From: Drosophila persimilis
Taxonomy: Eukaryota > Arthropoda > Insecta > Diptera > Drosophilidae
Assembly (NCBI RefSeq): GCF_003286085.1
Contig: NW_020825464.1
Coordinates: 30,413 to 94,412, forward strand
Length of the DNA stretch: 64,000 nucleotides
Direction: 5' to 3'
Within the stretch, counting starts at the first letter, position 1. Each line of letters begins with the position of its first letter. This document shows positions 1-10,400 of the stretch, piece by piece. The position numbers and the translations under genes were made by a program. The notes under the pieces were generated by a model, which was not told the DNA's origin, did not search any database, and saw nothing but the letters and a program-made list of their open reading frames with translations.

Positions 1-440
1 TCAAAGACTATAAGAGCTAGAGCAACGATGTTTTGGATCCAGACTTCTGTGATATGTCACTGCTCCAAAAATATTTCAAAACTTTGCCCCGCCCACTTCC
101 GCCCCCACAAAGGGCGAAAATCTGTGGCATCCACAATTTTGACGATACGAGAAAACTAAAAACGCAGAATCGTAGAAGATGACTATATCTTCTAGAGTGC
201 AAAATCTGAACCAGATCGTATAATTATTATAGCCAGAATCACGAAAACAATTTCACTCTTTCTCGCTCTGTCTCACTCTAACACACAGGTTTCATGGTCG
301 GTTTTGCCAATTGCAAAATATGAGTTCAAGGATCTCAGAACCTATAAAAGCCAGAGCAACCAAATTTGGTATCCACACTCCTGTGATATCGGACCTTGAC
401 CGTTTCCTGTCCGCCCCCGCAAAGGACGAAAATCTGAGGC
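1..440 (+). mobile_element. DINE-1-like helentron, 5' half, left arm of a palindrome
   Basis: The sequence matches the body of the full-length helentron at 4347-5455, starting just after the GTCY microsatellite; the 5' end lies outside the window. It runs in plus orientation to about 440 and lacks about 22 bp near 408 compared with the other copies. It then meets a copy of the same segment in opposite orientation. It is non-coding: the short reading frames across it also occur in every other helentron copy. Confidence 0.85.
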
Positions 441-444
441 TTTC

Positions 445-1021
445 GTGGATACCAAATTTGGTTGCTCTGGCTCTTATGGGTTCTGAGATCCTTGAACTCA
501 TATTTTGCAATTGGCAAAACCGACCATGAAACCTGTGTGTTAGAGTGAGACAGAGCGAGAAAGAGTGAAATTGTTTTCGTGATTCTGGCTATAATAATTA
601 TACGATCTGGTTCAGATTTTGCACTCTGTAAGATATGATCATCTTCTACGATTCTGCGTTTTTAGTTTTCTCGTGTCTTTAAAATTGTGGATGCCACAGA
701 TTTTCGCCCTTTGTGGGGGCGGAAGTAGGCGGGGCAAAGTTTTGAAATATTTTTGTAGCAGTGACATATCACAGAAGTCTGAATCCAAAACATCGTTGCT
801 CTAGCTCTTATAGTCTTTGAGCATTAGGCGCTGAAGGGGACGGACAGACGGACGGACGGACAGACGGACAGACAGACATGGCTCAATCGACTCGGCTATT
901 GATGCTGATCAAGAATATATATACTTTATGGGGTCGGAAACGATTCCTTCTGGACGTTACACACATCCACTTTCACCACAAATCTAATATACCCCAATAC
1001 TCATTTTGAGTATCGGGTATA
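445..1021 (-). mobile_element. DINE-1-like helentron, 5' half, right arm of a palindrome
   Basis: This is the reverse complement of the helentron 5' half. Read on the minus strand it starts at 1021 with the terminal motif TATACCCGATACTC, passes the (TA)n and GTCY microsatellites (about 835-925) and stops abruptly near 445. Its inner part pairs with 1-380, giving a near-perfect inverted repeat with a loop of about 70 nt. The 5' terminus abuts a copia leader fragment at 1022. Confidence 0.85.
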
Positions 1022-1226
1022 AAAAAACTACACAAGAACGCACGCGGAACTAATTTAACAAGTATTTGTTATTAATTTAATTTATTTAAATTGGCGTGGA
1101 CTGGGCCCATAACCTATTGGTAGACTGGCTATGACAATTAGTAAACGGAAGACAGTACCAAGTTATGTTTTTCTTTAAAGATTATTTATGTATTTCTTGA
1201 TTACTTTTTGCTGCAACACCGGTCCA
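1022..1226 (-). mobile_element. Truncated copia LTR plus leader, inverted relative to the main array
   Basis: The segment is the reverse complement of the copia leader, the primer-binding site (rc of GGTTATGGGCCCAGTCC at about 1093-1109) and the 3' part of the LTR up to the TGGACCGG motif. At two diagnostic sites (AGCCAGTC, and five A after GC) it resembles LTR1 of the array more than LTR2-6. One end is cut by a helentron at 1021. The other stops at 1226, inside the coding sequence of a small secreted-peptide gene, so the fragment is a chromosomal scar and not a complete insertion. Confidence 0.85.
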
Positions 1227-1497
1227 TGTTCATGTGCCCTTCTTTGCACATCATCATCCGCATCAGCCAGTTGTTTGGTTTATTTTCATTTGGTTGAGCT
1301 TCATGCTCAACCATGCTGTTGATTTCTTTAACCTTATAGAAAGTCTTGTGTTTATCTATGGGTTTCATTTCCCCGATTTGTTTATTATTCGCTAGACACG
1401 TCGGAAAATCATCATGAATGTCCATGATCCTGTAGGAATAGCTCGAGCTGAAGAATGAAATTCCCACTATGAAAACGAAATAAAGACGCGATAACAT
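1201..1497 (-). CDS. Small secreted peptide of unknown function, C-terminus supplied by a copia LTR
   Basis: A 98-residue ORF. The N-terminus (residues 1-22, MLSRLYFVFIVGISFFSSSY...) looks like a cleavable signal peptide: a basic residue, then a hydrophobic run. The mature part is polar and Met/Asn/Lys-rich, with few cysteines (FPTC, MMC and a terminal CC pair). I do not recognise the family; a seminal-fluid or defence-type peptide is only a guess. A TATA box lies 49 bp upstream of the ATG and an initiator-like CCAGTTCG lies between them, which supports a real transcript with a leader of about 22 nt. The last residues (DRCCSKK and the stop) lie in copia LTR sequence, so the original C-terminus was probably lost. 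It could be a decaying pseudogene, or an exon whose splice donor was overlooked. Confidence 0.5.
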   Translation of the reverse strand: MLSRLYFVFIVGISFFSSSYSYRIMDIHDDFPTCLANNKQIGEMKPIDKHKTFYKVKEINSMVEHEAQPNENKPNNWLMRMMMCKEGHMNMDRCCSKK

Positions 1498-1545
1498 TAT
1501 GCGAGTGTTAAATCGAACTGGTGGAATGGCTTTACGCGTTCGAAG

Positions 1546-1553
1546 TATTTATA
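1546..1553 (-). promoter_or_regulatory. TATA box of the small secreted-peptide gene
   Basis: TATAAATA on the minus strand. An initiator-like CCAGTTCG has its A at 1519, about 34 bp downstream, and the ATG is at 1497. The spacing is slightly long but plausible for a Drosophila TATA promoter. Confidence 0.5.
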
Positions 1554-1559
1554 TCTGCT

Positions 1560-2150
1560 TTGCAAGCCTTGAACTTGAGTGTAGCTAAAGTCAACATCGC
1601 TATGACAGCTGTCCATGCTTCTAGATTAAATATTTGCATACATTTTTACGAATTTCTTAAAGTATTTACCTTTAATGCAATATTTAAAAGTAATATGTGT
1701 ACGATTACGTATACCTCTGTTGTTTCTAGAGCAACGTAGCTGCCATTTGTGGCAGAGTGTCAGCGGGAGACTGGGGCACTGACTACCTTTCCCCCATGGG
1801 TCCTGTTCCCAGTAAATCTCTGTGAGCGACACGCGTGCCCCTCCACACACTACCCCCATGCAGAAACCACCACACACAAACATGAAACTGAAACTGAAAC
1901 TGACATGAATTCGAAAAGCGTTTCCGGGCGAACATTAACACATTTATTTCTCGTTGTGGCGGCTCTGGGCTTTCGTTGGTCCCCAGTCGGCGGCTGAATA
2001 ATTTTTTAAGTGACTTCTTTTATTTGCATTTAGAAGCGTTTATAAAAAAAGTCAACTGGGATTTGCGGGTGCGTTTATGTGAATACATTAACCAATTCGC
2101 AGATGCTGTTGGGGTTGTCACAGCGATGAGATAATATATGGGATGCTGTG
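1560..2150. other. Intergenic region between the small peptide gene and Poc1
   Basis: There is no convincing coding sequence. A short run of GAAACT-type repeats lies at about 1884-1903. The two genes are divergent, so this interval should hold both promoters, but I see no clear core promoter for Poc1. Confidence 0.4.
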
Positions 2151-2326
2151 AATGCTCCGCAAGTTCTCGAGAAACTTTAAAAAATGTTATTTTATGTTTG
2201 AAATTCGTCTAATACTTCACAATAATGCTTACGGCATTTTCCTTCAAACAAAGCGGCAAAAATTTCAAAATAATTTGTTAAAAAAGCAAATAAACGATTC
2301 GAAAAAGAAACCTATTAAACGCAAAC

Positions 2327-3568
2327 ATGCAGGGACTGTTCAGAGATCCGGCCCTCGACCGCCACTTCACTGGCCACTCGGGCAGCATCACCCAGCTCCG
2401 CTTCAGCCCCGAAGGGTCTCAGATCGCGACGTCATCGTTGGACGGCTCTGTGATATTATGGAACCTGAAACAGGCGTCACGCTGCATTCGCTTCGGATCG
2501 CATTCATCGGCTGTGTATGGAGTGGCGTGGTCGCCAAAGGGCAATCTGGTGGCCTCCGCCGGCCACGACCGCTCTGTGAAGATCTGGGAGCCCAAGGTGC
2601 GCGGCGTATCCGGTGAGTTTGCGGCCCACAGCAAGCCAGTGCGTAGTATCGACGTTGACCCGACCGGCCAGATGATGCTGACAGCCTCCGACGACAAGTC
2701 CGTGAAGATATGGCGCGTGGCCAAACGCCAGTTCCTCTCGTCGTTCAGCCAGCAGACCAACTGGGTGCGTGCCGCCAAATTCAGCCCCAACGGCAAGATG
2801 ATTGCCACCGTGAGCGACGACAAATCGCTGCGCATCTACGACGTCAACACTGGAGAGTGCACGCGCACCATCACCGAAGAGCGGGGCGCCCCACGGCAGG
2901 TGGCCTGGCATCCGTGGGGCAACATGGTGGCCGTGGCCCTGGGATGCAACCGGATCAAAATCTTCGATGTTGGCGGCAGCCAGCTGCTGCAGCTGTATGT
3001 GGTTCACTCGGCGCCCGTCAATGATGTGGCTTTCCATCCCAGCGGAAATTTTCTGTTGTCCGGAAGCGATGACTGCACCATACGCGTTCTGGATCTGCTG
3101 GAGGGCAGACCCATCTATACACTGACTGGCCATACGGCGGCCGTAAATGCTGTGGGCTTTTCCCAGGATGGAGAGAAGTTTGCCACTGGTGGCAACGATC
3201 GCCAGCTGTTAGTTTGGCAGTCTAATCTGCACACCTACGATGCCTCCCAGTTCGAGGCCAAGTCTGCCCTGCTCTCCTCCAGCTGCGACACCAGTGTAGC
3301 CTCCGTTTACCAGCAGAGCAACGCCAGCAGCACAGCCTTGTCGAACGACCACAGCATTCGCATCGATATGCGCGAGTCGCACGCCTATAATATTTTGGAC
3401 GAAAACTTCCAGGTGCTTGACAGTGAACACACAAAGCTACCAGAGACACCAAAAAGTGCCAGCAAATCTTCTTCGGTTGGTCAGCCGAAAGCGATGCTGT
3501 CGCACGCCAAACTGGTGTCCAAGGAGTTGGACTTCAAGCCTCGCAGCACCAGTCCACGCTTTTTTTAG
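2327..3568 (+). CDS. Poc1: POC1 centriolar protein, WD40 repeat
   Basis: An uninterrupted 413-residue ORF. Seven WD40 repeats are visible at about residues 16-46, 59-88, 100-130, 143-172, 186-214, 227-256 and 268-298. Most end in the WD-type dipeptide context (VILWN, VKIWE, VKIWR, LRIYD, IKIFD, IRVLD, LLVWQ), and several start with GH or AH/SH. The N-terminus MQGLFRDPALDRHFTGH and the repeat order are typical of POC1, a centriole and basal-body protein needed for centriole length and stability. The 115-residue tail is Ser-rich and polar, and I see no coiled coil in it. The ATG is preceded by AAAC, a good fly start context. An out-of-frame upstream ORF from 2152 overlaps the start if the leader is that long. 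No intron is apparent. The gene is intact although mobile DNA lies on both sides. Confidence 0.9.
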   Translation: MQGLFRDPALDRHFTGHSGSITQLRFSPEGSQIATSSLDGSVILWNLKQASRCIRFGSHSSAVYGVAWSPKGNLVASAGHDRSVKIWEPKVRGVSGEFAAHSKPVRSIDVDPTGQMMLTASDDKSVKIWRVAKRQFLSSFSQQTNWVRAAKFSPNGKMIATVSDDKSLRIYDVNTGECTRTITEERGAPRQVAWHPWGNMVAVALGCNRIKIFDVGGSQLLQLYVVHSAPVNDVAFHPSGNFLLSGSDDCTIRVLDLLEGRPIYTLTGHTAAVNAVGFSQDGEKFATGGNDRQLLVWQSNLHTYDASQFEAKSALLSSSCDTSVASVYQQSNASSTALSNDHSIRIDMRESHAYNILDENFQVLDSEHTKLPETPKSASKSSSVGQPKAMLSHAKLVSKELDFKPRSTSPRFF

Positions 3569-4346
3569 TTCACTATTAACTATTAACAAATAACTAGAAG
3601 AACCTGGCAATAATTAAAAATATCGATTCTCTATCTTAGAAGTTACTTAACTGTTAACAAAGCCTCTCTATCGCTTCCTGTAGCCTATCATCACCCAATA
3701 CTACTGCACGTAAAACTACTTCCCTGTACAATAGATCACAGCAAAGGGAACAGCAGAAGGAAGTGGACTACGACTACAGGAGTCTTTTCCATTACCCACT
3801 TAGATGAAATTGTTTCGTGTGCATTGAACATGATTTATTATGACACATAAACAACAGCTTAACTTCCGGGTAACTTACACACACATATGTCTGAGACTGG
3901 GACTGGGACTGGGACTGCACATGTATGCGTAAAAAATGAAGAAAAATGGCAAAATGACTGAGATATTGACTAAAAGCCCTGTGGCAGTAACAACACGACA
4001 GCTATGGCAATGGGGCAACCTCAACGGCACTTACCTTTTCCGCATAAACACCCTCAACTCTTGGTCATAATAGTGACCCCCTCTCCTACCATTTAGAGCA
4101 CTACTCCTCCTCCTGGGAAACCCATGCATTTGAAACAGGTTTGTCCTCTGGTTTCCTTCCTCTTTTTATTAGCCAGCAAGTTGTTCCTTGGACGTAACGC
4201 TACCTTTTTTTATGTCATGGAATGGGGCCATCATGTTCACCCGTGCGTCCAGTGGTCATCATTTTTCTTGCCCCCATACCGGGTCCTCATTCCTCCCCTG
4301 ACTATCCATCGAAGCGGTAGTGGTTTCCATGTTAGATTCCTCCTTG
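3569..4346. other. Poc1 3' flank and intergenic DNA
   Basis: An ATTAAA-like poly(A) signal lies near 3613, soon after the stop. A short GGGACT repeat (four near-copies) is at about 3894-3917. A 90-codon frame at 4124 runs into the helentron terminus and has no supporting features. Nothing else is recognisable. Confidence 0.4.
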
Positions 4347-5455
4347 TTATACCCGATACTCAAAATGAGTATTGGGGTATATTAGATTTGTGGTAAAAGT
4401 GGATGTGTGTAACGTCCAGAAGGAATCGTTTCCGACCCTATAAAGTATATATATTCTTGATCAGCATCAATAGCCGAGTCGATTGAGCCCTGTCTGTCTG
4501 TCCGTCCGTCCGTCTGTCCGTCTGTCCGTCCCCTTCAGCGCCTAATGCTCAAAGACTATAAGAGCTAGAGCAACGATGTTTTGGATCCAGACTTCTGTGA
4601 TATGTCACTGCTCCAAAAATATTTCAAAACTTTGCCCCGCCCACTTCCGCCCCCACAAAGGGCGAAAATCTGTGGCATCCACAATTTCGACGATACGAGA
4701 AAACTAAAAACGCAGAATCGTAGAAGATGACTATATCTTCTAGAGTGCAAAATCTGAACCAGATCGTATAATTATTATAGCCAGAATCACGAAAACAATT
4801 TCACTCTTTCTCGCTCTGTCTCACTCTAACACACAGGTTTCATGGTCGGTTTTGCCAATTGCAAAATATGAGTTCAAGGATCTCAGAACCTATAAAAGCC
4901 AGAGCAACCAAATTTGGTATCCACACTCCTGTGATATCGGACCTTGATCCGTTTCGTGTCCAAATTTCGCCACACCCCCTTCCGCCCCCGCAAAGGACGA
5001 AAATCTGGGGCAACCACAAATCTCAGAGACTATTAAGGCTAGAGTAACCAAATTTGGTGCACACACTCCTTTAAGATGTCACTATAAAACGTATATCTCA
5101 GAATTTCGCCCCACCCCCATCCGCCCCCACAAAGAACGAAAATCTGTTGCATCCACAATATTGCAGATTTGAGAAAACTAAAAACGCAGAATCATAGATA
5201 ATGACCATATCTATTAGATTGCTGAATCTGGATCAGATCAGATCATTTTTATAGCCAAAAGGAACAAATCAATTTGCAGTGGCTACGCAGCGCCCGACGT
5301 CACGCTCAAACTGATTTTCTGTCTCTCTCGCACACACTGTTTGTCGTGTCGCTTAATATTAGCGGCGTCTGCCGGAGGAGAGCCATACTGACTTAGTATC
5401 GGGTATAACCGTAGAGTTGCGGTGTCCGCAGCAACTCACAACGTTCCCCCTCGTT
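4347..5455 (+). mobile_element. DINE-1-like helentron, full length (H1)
   Basis: A complete non-autonomous rolling-circle element. It starts with TATACCCGATACT. It carries (TA)n at about 4446, the conserved core TCTTGATCAGCATCAATAGC and then a GTCY microsatellite (about 4490-4532). The body is built from diverged repeats containing CGCCCCCGCAAAGGACG. Near the 3' end the start motif recurs inverted (AGTATCGGGTATA, about 5395-5407). A hairpin with GAGTTGC and GCAACTC arms follows, and the element ends in CCCCCTCGTT. Asymmetric inverted repeats plus a 3' hairpin and insertion at TT are the published hallmarks of helentrons (DINE-1). It has no coding capacity. Confidence 0.9.
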
Positions 5456-7048
5456 TTTTGTGTGTCGATGTGACTGGGAAATGGGAAATTTATTGTTTTC
5501 GCCAGCGCCTGCTTCAGGTGCAGTGGCCAAGGGGCAGGATCAGGGCCCCCTGACTGGGGGATAGGGTGTCACTTTTGATATTTAAGATGCCGCACAATGG
5601 CCAATCCGCCAGCCACTTCTCGGTGACCACTCGATGGCAGCTCTAATTTATACGCATCGCCTGCATGTGACACCACCGACAAGTTTGAGGGCGCATTTGT
5701 CGTCCTTCCAAAAAGTTTCCCAGTTTTTTCTATCCATCTATTTGCAATTCCAATGATTTTTATGGTCATGTGGGGGGTCTGGGCTTTCCAGGCGAAGTAA
5801 AAGCAAAAAATGTTGCATTGACAAATCTAATAAACAAATGACAGTCCGACAGTTGGACAACTGTGTGCAATTGATCGGAGTGACTAAATTGCATACACAT
5901 GTTGCGATGATGAGTGGGAATAAAGCCAAATAAATAAAGGCTTTAGTTTGGTGAAAGAAGCTGAGAATGTAAAGTAAAAAACTGCTCGGAGCTAAGTGAT
6001 TCCGTGGTAGAAGGTGTCCTGAAAGATGAAGATTGAGTCTCAAGAGGAGTTTTAGTAGATCTCTTAGACCTTGGGCTACCTCTGCCTTAGGGACCTCTCA
6101 TAGGCATTCATTCCCTCTTCAATTGATATACATTTCCCATATATTAAGCAAACATTCAGCAAACAAAAGCCCACAACTTCGTTTAAGTATTTAAGCGCCC
6201 GCTTTTCACTCTGTTTCATACCCACAAGGAAGTGAATTTCCCTTCGCTATTCCAGCCAGCACTTGTTGGCATCATCTTTTTGTGGCCTTTTATGTTGGGT
6301 TGTGGTTGTTGCTTGGTTAATTGCTTGCAGCACAATGTTCAATTGTTTTATGGTTCATATGCATCTCTCTCACCGACACTCACTTTGCCTAATTGGGTCG
6401 CTCATTATCCACAGGGAGCTGGCTGTGTGGGGGTTCACCCTTGCGGAGCATCGTGCAACGTTCTACTTTCTCCCTGACAAGAAAAGACAACCATTTGACA
6501 GCTCCTTCTATGAGGGACTCTTGTCATCCTCATCTCATACCAAAACGTCGCTTAACTGCTTGAGGTTTTTCGGTTAAATGCACTGACGTTCCTTCCATTA
6601 CCCCAGAAGCCATTAGGGCTAAGTGATTTGTTGTTGTTCCTCAGACTGCGCTTAGCACCTTGCAAATTGCCATCTCCAAGATGGGTATGGAGCAGAGCAG
6701 AATGGTTTCCCTGGGAATGGTTTGGGAGCGCAAACTAATTGTGCGGAAGCGCAGGACATTTTCTTCTGGATGGTAGAACAAGTCCTGCTCCAGTTTCGTC
6801 AGAACATATTTCTCATATTTTTCAATGGGCTCTTCTCTGGCTATCTGGCTATCGCCCCAAGACCGCAGTCAACTGCAGAGCCAAAGTGTCAAAGTTTATG
6901 AAAATTCTATGCATTCCGCATTGTTCTCGGTGCCAAAAGTTTGCACAAAGTAAGCAAACTTTCCCCAGATACAAAGTTTTCATTCGAAACTTTACCATTT
7001 CTCCCATATGAGTGGTGAGTGGAAGTGTCATAGATAGATGTGGATATT
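5456..7048. other. Apparently single-copy intergenic DNA
   Basis: No repeat shared with the rest of the window was seen. Several frames of 80-104 codons exist on both strands, but they overlap each other, lack domains or signal features and have no promoter context, so I do not call them genes. The copia array begins at 7049, after ATATT. Confidence 0.5.
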
Positions 7049-7297
7049 TGTTGGAATACGCCTATTCCCACATTCAAATAATAACATTAAATAATATTAT
7101 CGATATGTTAGGTATTATTATTATGAGTTAGTCTGGTCACACTTGAAGTGTCGACTCTCTCTCTTCTTTTGTGATCTCAAGTGTGTGGACCGGTGTTGCA
7201 GCAAAAAGTAATCAAGAAATATATAAATAATCTTTAAAGAAAAACATAACTTGGTACTGTCTTCCGTTTACTAATTGTCATAGCCAGTCTACCAATA
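7049..7297 (+). repeat. copia LTR1 (outer left LTR)
   Basis: It starts TGTTGGAATA and ends ACCAATA, immediately before the primer site GGTTATGGGCCC. The preceding five bases are ATATT, the presumed target duplication, whose partner has been lost. It carries an exact DRE palindrome TATCGATA at 7098-7105 and an inverted repeat (GGTCACACTTGA at 7135-7146 against TCAAGTGTGTGGACC at 7177-7191). It differs at several sites from LTR2-6, which are nearly identical to one another. Confidence 0.9.
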
Positions 7298-7314
7298 GGT
7301 TATGGGCCCAGTCC
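7298..7314 (+). other. copia minus-strand primer-binding site
   Basis: GGTTATGGGCCCAGTCC directly abuts the LTR, as in D. melanogaster copia. There it pairs with an internal part of initiator tRNA-Met and not with the tRNA 3' end. The same site follows LTR2-6. Confidence 0.85.
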
Positions 7315-7430
7315 ACGCCAATTTAAATAAATTAAATTAATAACAAATAGTTGTGAAATTAGTTCCGCGTGCGTTCTTGTGTAGTTTTTTTTTGTAGTGT
7401 GTGTGTGTATAATATATACATACATAGAAA

Positions 7431-10400
7431 ATGGAAAGAAATAAGCAACATATTAAGCCTTTTTGTGGCGAGAAATATTCTATATGGAAATTTAGAATCA
7501 GAGCTTTGTTTGCTGAATTAGAGGTGCTCCAAGTAGTCGATAACATAATGCCTAACGAAGTGGATGATAATTGGAAAAAGGCAGAGCGATGTGCGAAGAG
7601 CATTTTAATTCAATATTTAGGCGACGCATTTCTAAACTTCGCGGCAGGCGACATTTCGGCACGTGATATTCTGAAGAATTTAGACGCCATATATGAGCGT
7701 AGAAGCCTTGCGTCGCAATTAGCTGCACGTAAACGTTTAATAACACTCAAACTCTCAAGTGAAATGACACTTTCGAGTCATTTTGTTATTTTTGATGAAA
7801 CAGTGAGTGAGTTGTTAGGGGCGGGCGCTAAAATGGATGAGATGGACAAAGTGGCACATTTGCTGCAGACTCTACCTTCAACCTATAATGGTGTCATCAC
7901 GGCAATCGAAACTTTGTCAGATGAAACTCTATCATTAGCGTTTGTAAAAAATAAATTGTTCGACTACGAGACCAAATTAAGAAATGAAAGTACTGATACA
8001 AGTAGTAAAGTCATGAAGGCAGTTGTAAGAAATAATAACAATTTTAATAATCGTAAAACGTTTGGATCTAGAAACACACGGCAAAAGATATTATTTAAGG
8101 GAAAAGCTAGAAGTAATATTAAATGCCATCACTGTGGCAAAGAAGGGCACATGAAAAAAGACTGTTGCCAGTTTATAAGGTTAAATCAAAACAAAGAAAA
8201 TTATAAACATAATAAACAAGATCAGCTTGCAGCATCGGGCCACGGGTTCGCATTTATGATGCGAAAAATGAAAAAGAGTGATCAAATAAATAATGAACTC
8301 GGTTTTATACTCGATTCTGGTGCAACGGATCATTTGATCAATGATGACTCGCTGTACGCCGATTGCATCGAATTGGAGCAGCCAATTAAAATCGCTGTGG
8401 CAAAAGAAGGCGAGTTTTTATATGCCACTAAGCGTGGAATTGTGCGGCTGCACAATGGACACAATATCACACTGGAGGATGTGCTCTACTGCAAGGAGGC
8501 AGCAGGAAACCTCATGTCTGTCAAGCGTCTGCAACAGGCAGGGATGTCAATTAAGTTTGACTGTGGTGGTGTCTCCATATCAAAAAATGGAGTAATTGTT
8601 GTTAAACATACAGGTATGTTGGATATACCTGTAGTCAAATTCCAAGCATACAGTGTAGATGCTAGGAACAAAAATAATTATCGATTATGGCATGAGAGGT
8701 TGGGGCATATAAGCAATGCAAAATTGCTTGAAATAAAGAATAATAATTTATTTAATGACAGTAATCATCTTGTTAATTTAAAAATATCAGATGAAGTTTG
8801 TGAGTCATGTTTAAATCGGAAACAGGCTAGGTTGCCATTTAAGCAATCTAAAGATAAAAGTTATATAAAACGACCCTTGTTTGTAATACATTCAGATGTA
8901 TGTGGCCCCATTAAACCAGTTACACTAGACGATTAAAATTATTTTGTGATCTTCGTAGATCAATTTACACATTATTGTGTAACCTATTTGTTAAAATATA
9001 AATCAGATGTATTCAATGTATTTAAAGATTTTGTAGCAAAGAGCGAGGCTCATTTTAATTTCAAGATTGTCAATTTGTACATTGACAACGGTAGAGAATA
9101 CTTGTCGAATGAAATGCGTGAGTTCTGCGTTAATAAAGGAATAAGTTATCATTTGACAGTGCCACATACACCTCAGTTGAATGGTGTTTCGGAGCGAATG
9201 ATAAGAACCATTACAGAGAAAGCTCGTGCTATGGTAAATGGTGCAAAATTAGACAAAAGTTTTTGGGGTGAAGCTGTGCTAACTGCAACATATCTAATTA
9301 ACAGAATTCCAAGCAAAGTAAATTTGATGAAAAATCATTCAAAGCTATCTTGATAGGGTATGAACAAAATGGACTCAAATTGTGGGATGTCATTAAAGGA
9401 AAAGTTATTGTTGCAAGAGATGTTGTCGTAGACGAGACTAATATGCTTTATTCTAGAGAAGTAAAATTTGAAACAGATTTCCCGAAAGAGAGTAAGGAAA
9501 GAAGTCAACAAGAATTCCTGAATGAGAGTAAGGAATCTGATCAGCTTAATTTCCCATATGATAGTACGGAATGTGGAATCCTGAATGAGAGTAAGGAATA
9601 TGATCAGTTTAATTTCCCGAATGAAAGTACGGAATGTGAAATCCTGAATGAAAGTAAGGAATGCGAAAAGCTGAATTTTCCGAATGAAAGTAGGAAAAGA
9701 AAAACTGATTTCCTGAATGATAGTAAGGAATTATATATCCCGAATGAGAGTAAGGATTGTGAAAAAGCTGATCAGCCAGATAATTGTCGTGAAGAAAATA
9801 AGGATACTAATATAATTAGTAGAAAAAGTGAGAGGTTAAAGTCTAAGCCGAAGGTGTCTTATAAAGAACATGATAAAAGCTTTAACAAATTTATATTAAA
9901 TGCCCATATAATGTTTGATGAAGTTCCAAATTCTTTTGATGAAATAAATTTTAGGAATGATTAATCTGATTGGGAGGAGTCAATAAATACAGAGTTAAAT
10001 GCCCATGAAATTAATAACACCTGGACAATTATAAAGAAGCCAGAAAACAAAAATATTGTAGACAGTAGATGGGTATTTTCCATTAAATATAATGAACTAG
10101 GAGTCCCAATAAAATACAAAGCTAGACTGGTTGCAAGAGGATTTACTCAAAAGTACCAAGTAGACTATGAAGAAACATTTGCTCCCGTTGCTAGAATTGC
10201 CAGTTTTAGGTTCGTACTATCATTGGCAGTCCAGTTTAATTTGAAAGTCCATCAGATGGATGTTAAAACAGCTTTCCTCAATGGTACATTAAGTGAGGAG
10301 ATATATATGCGGCCTCCTCAGGGCGTATTATGCGGTGCTAGGCATGTATGCAAACTGAACAAAGCCATTTATGGGCTCAAACGAGCAGCTAGATGCTGGT

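Noticed and set aside
292..529. Overlapping short frames on both strands in the helentron palindrome
   Set aside because: Both are the two readings of one inverted repeat and recur in every helentron copy as non-coding sequence.
2419..3452. Antisense frames of 73-209 codons over Poc1
   Set aside because: These are GC-rich shadows of the Poc1 coding strand with no domain or start context.
4124..4396. 90-codon frame with a hydrophobic start
   Set aside because: Ends inside the helentron terminus and has no promoter, conservation signal or recognisable family.
5738..7031. Several 80-104 codon frames on both strands
   Set aside because: Mutually overlapping, compositionally random and with no supporting features.
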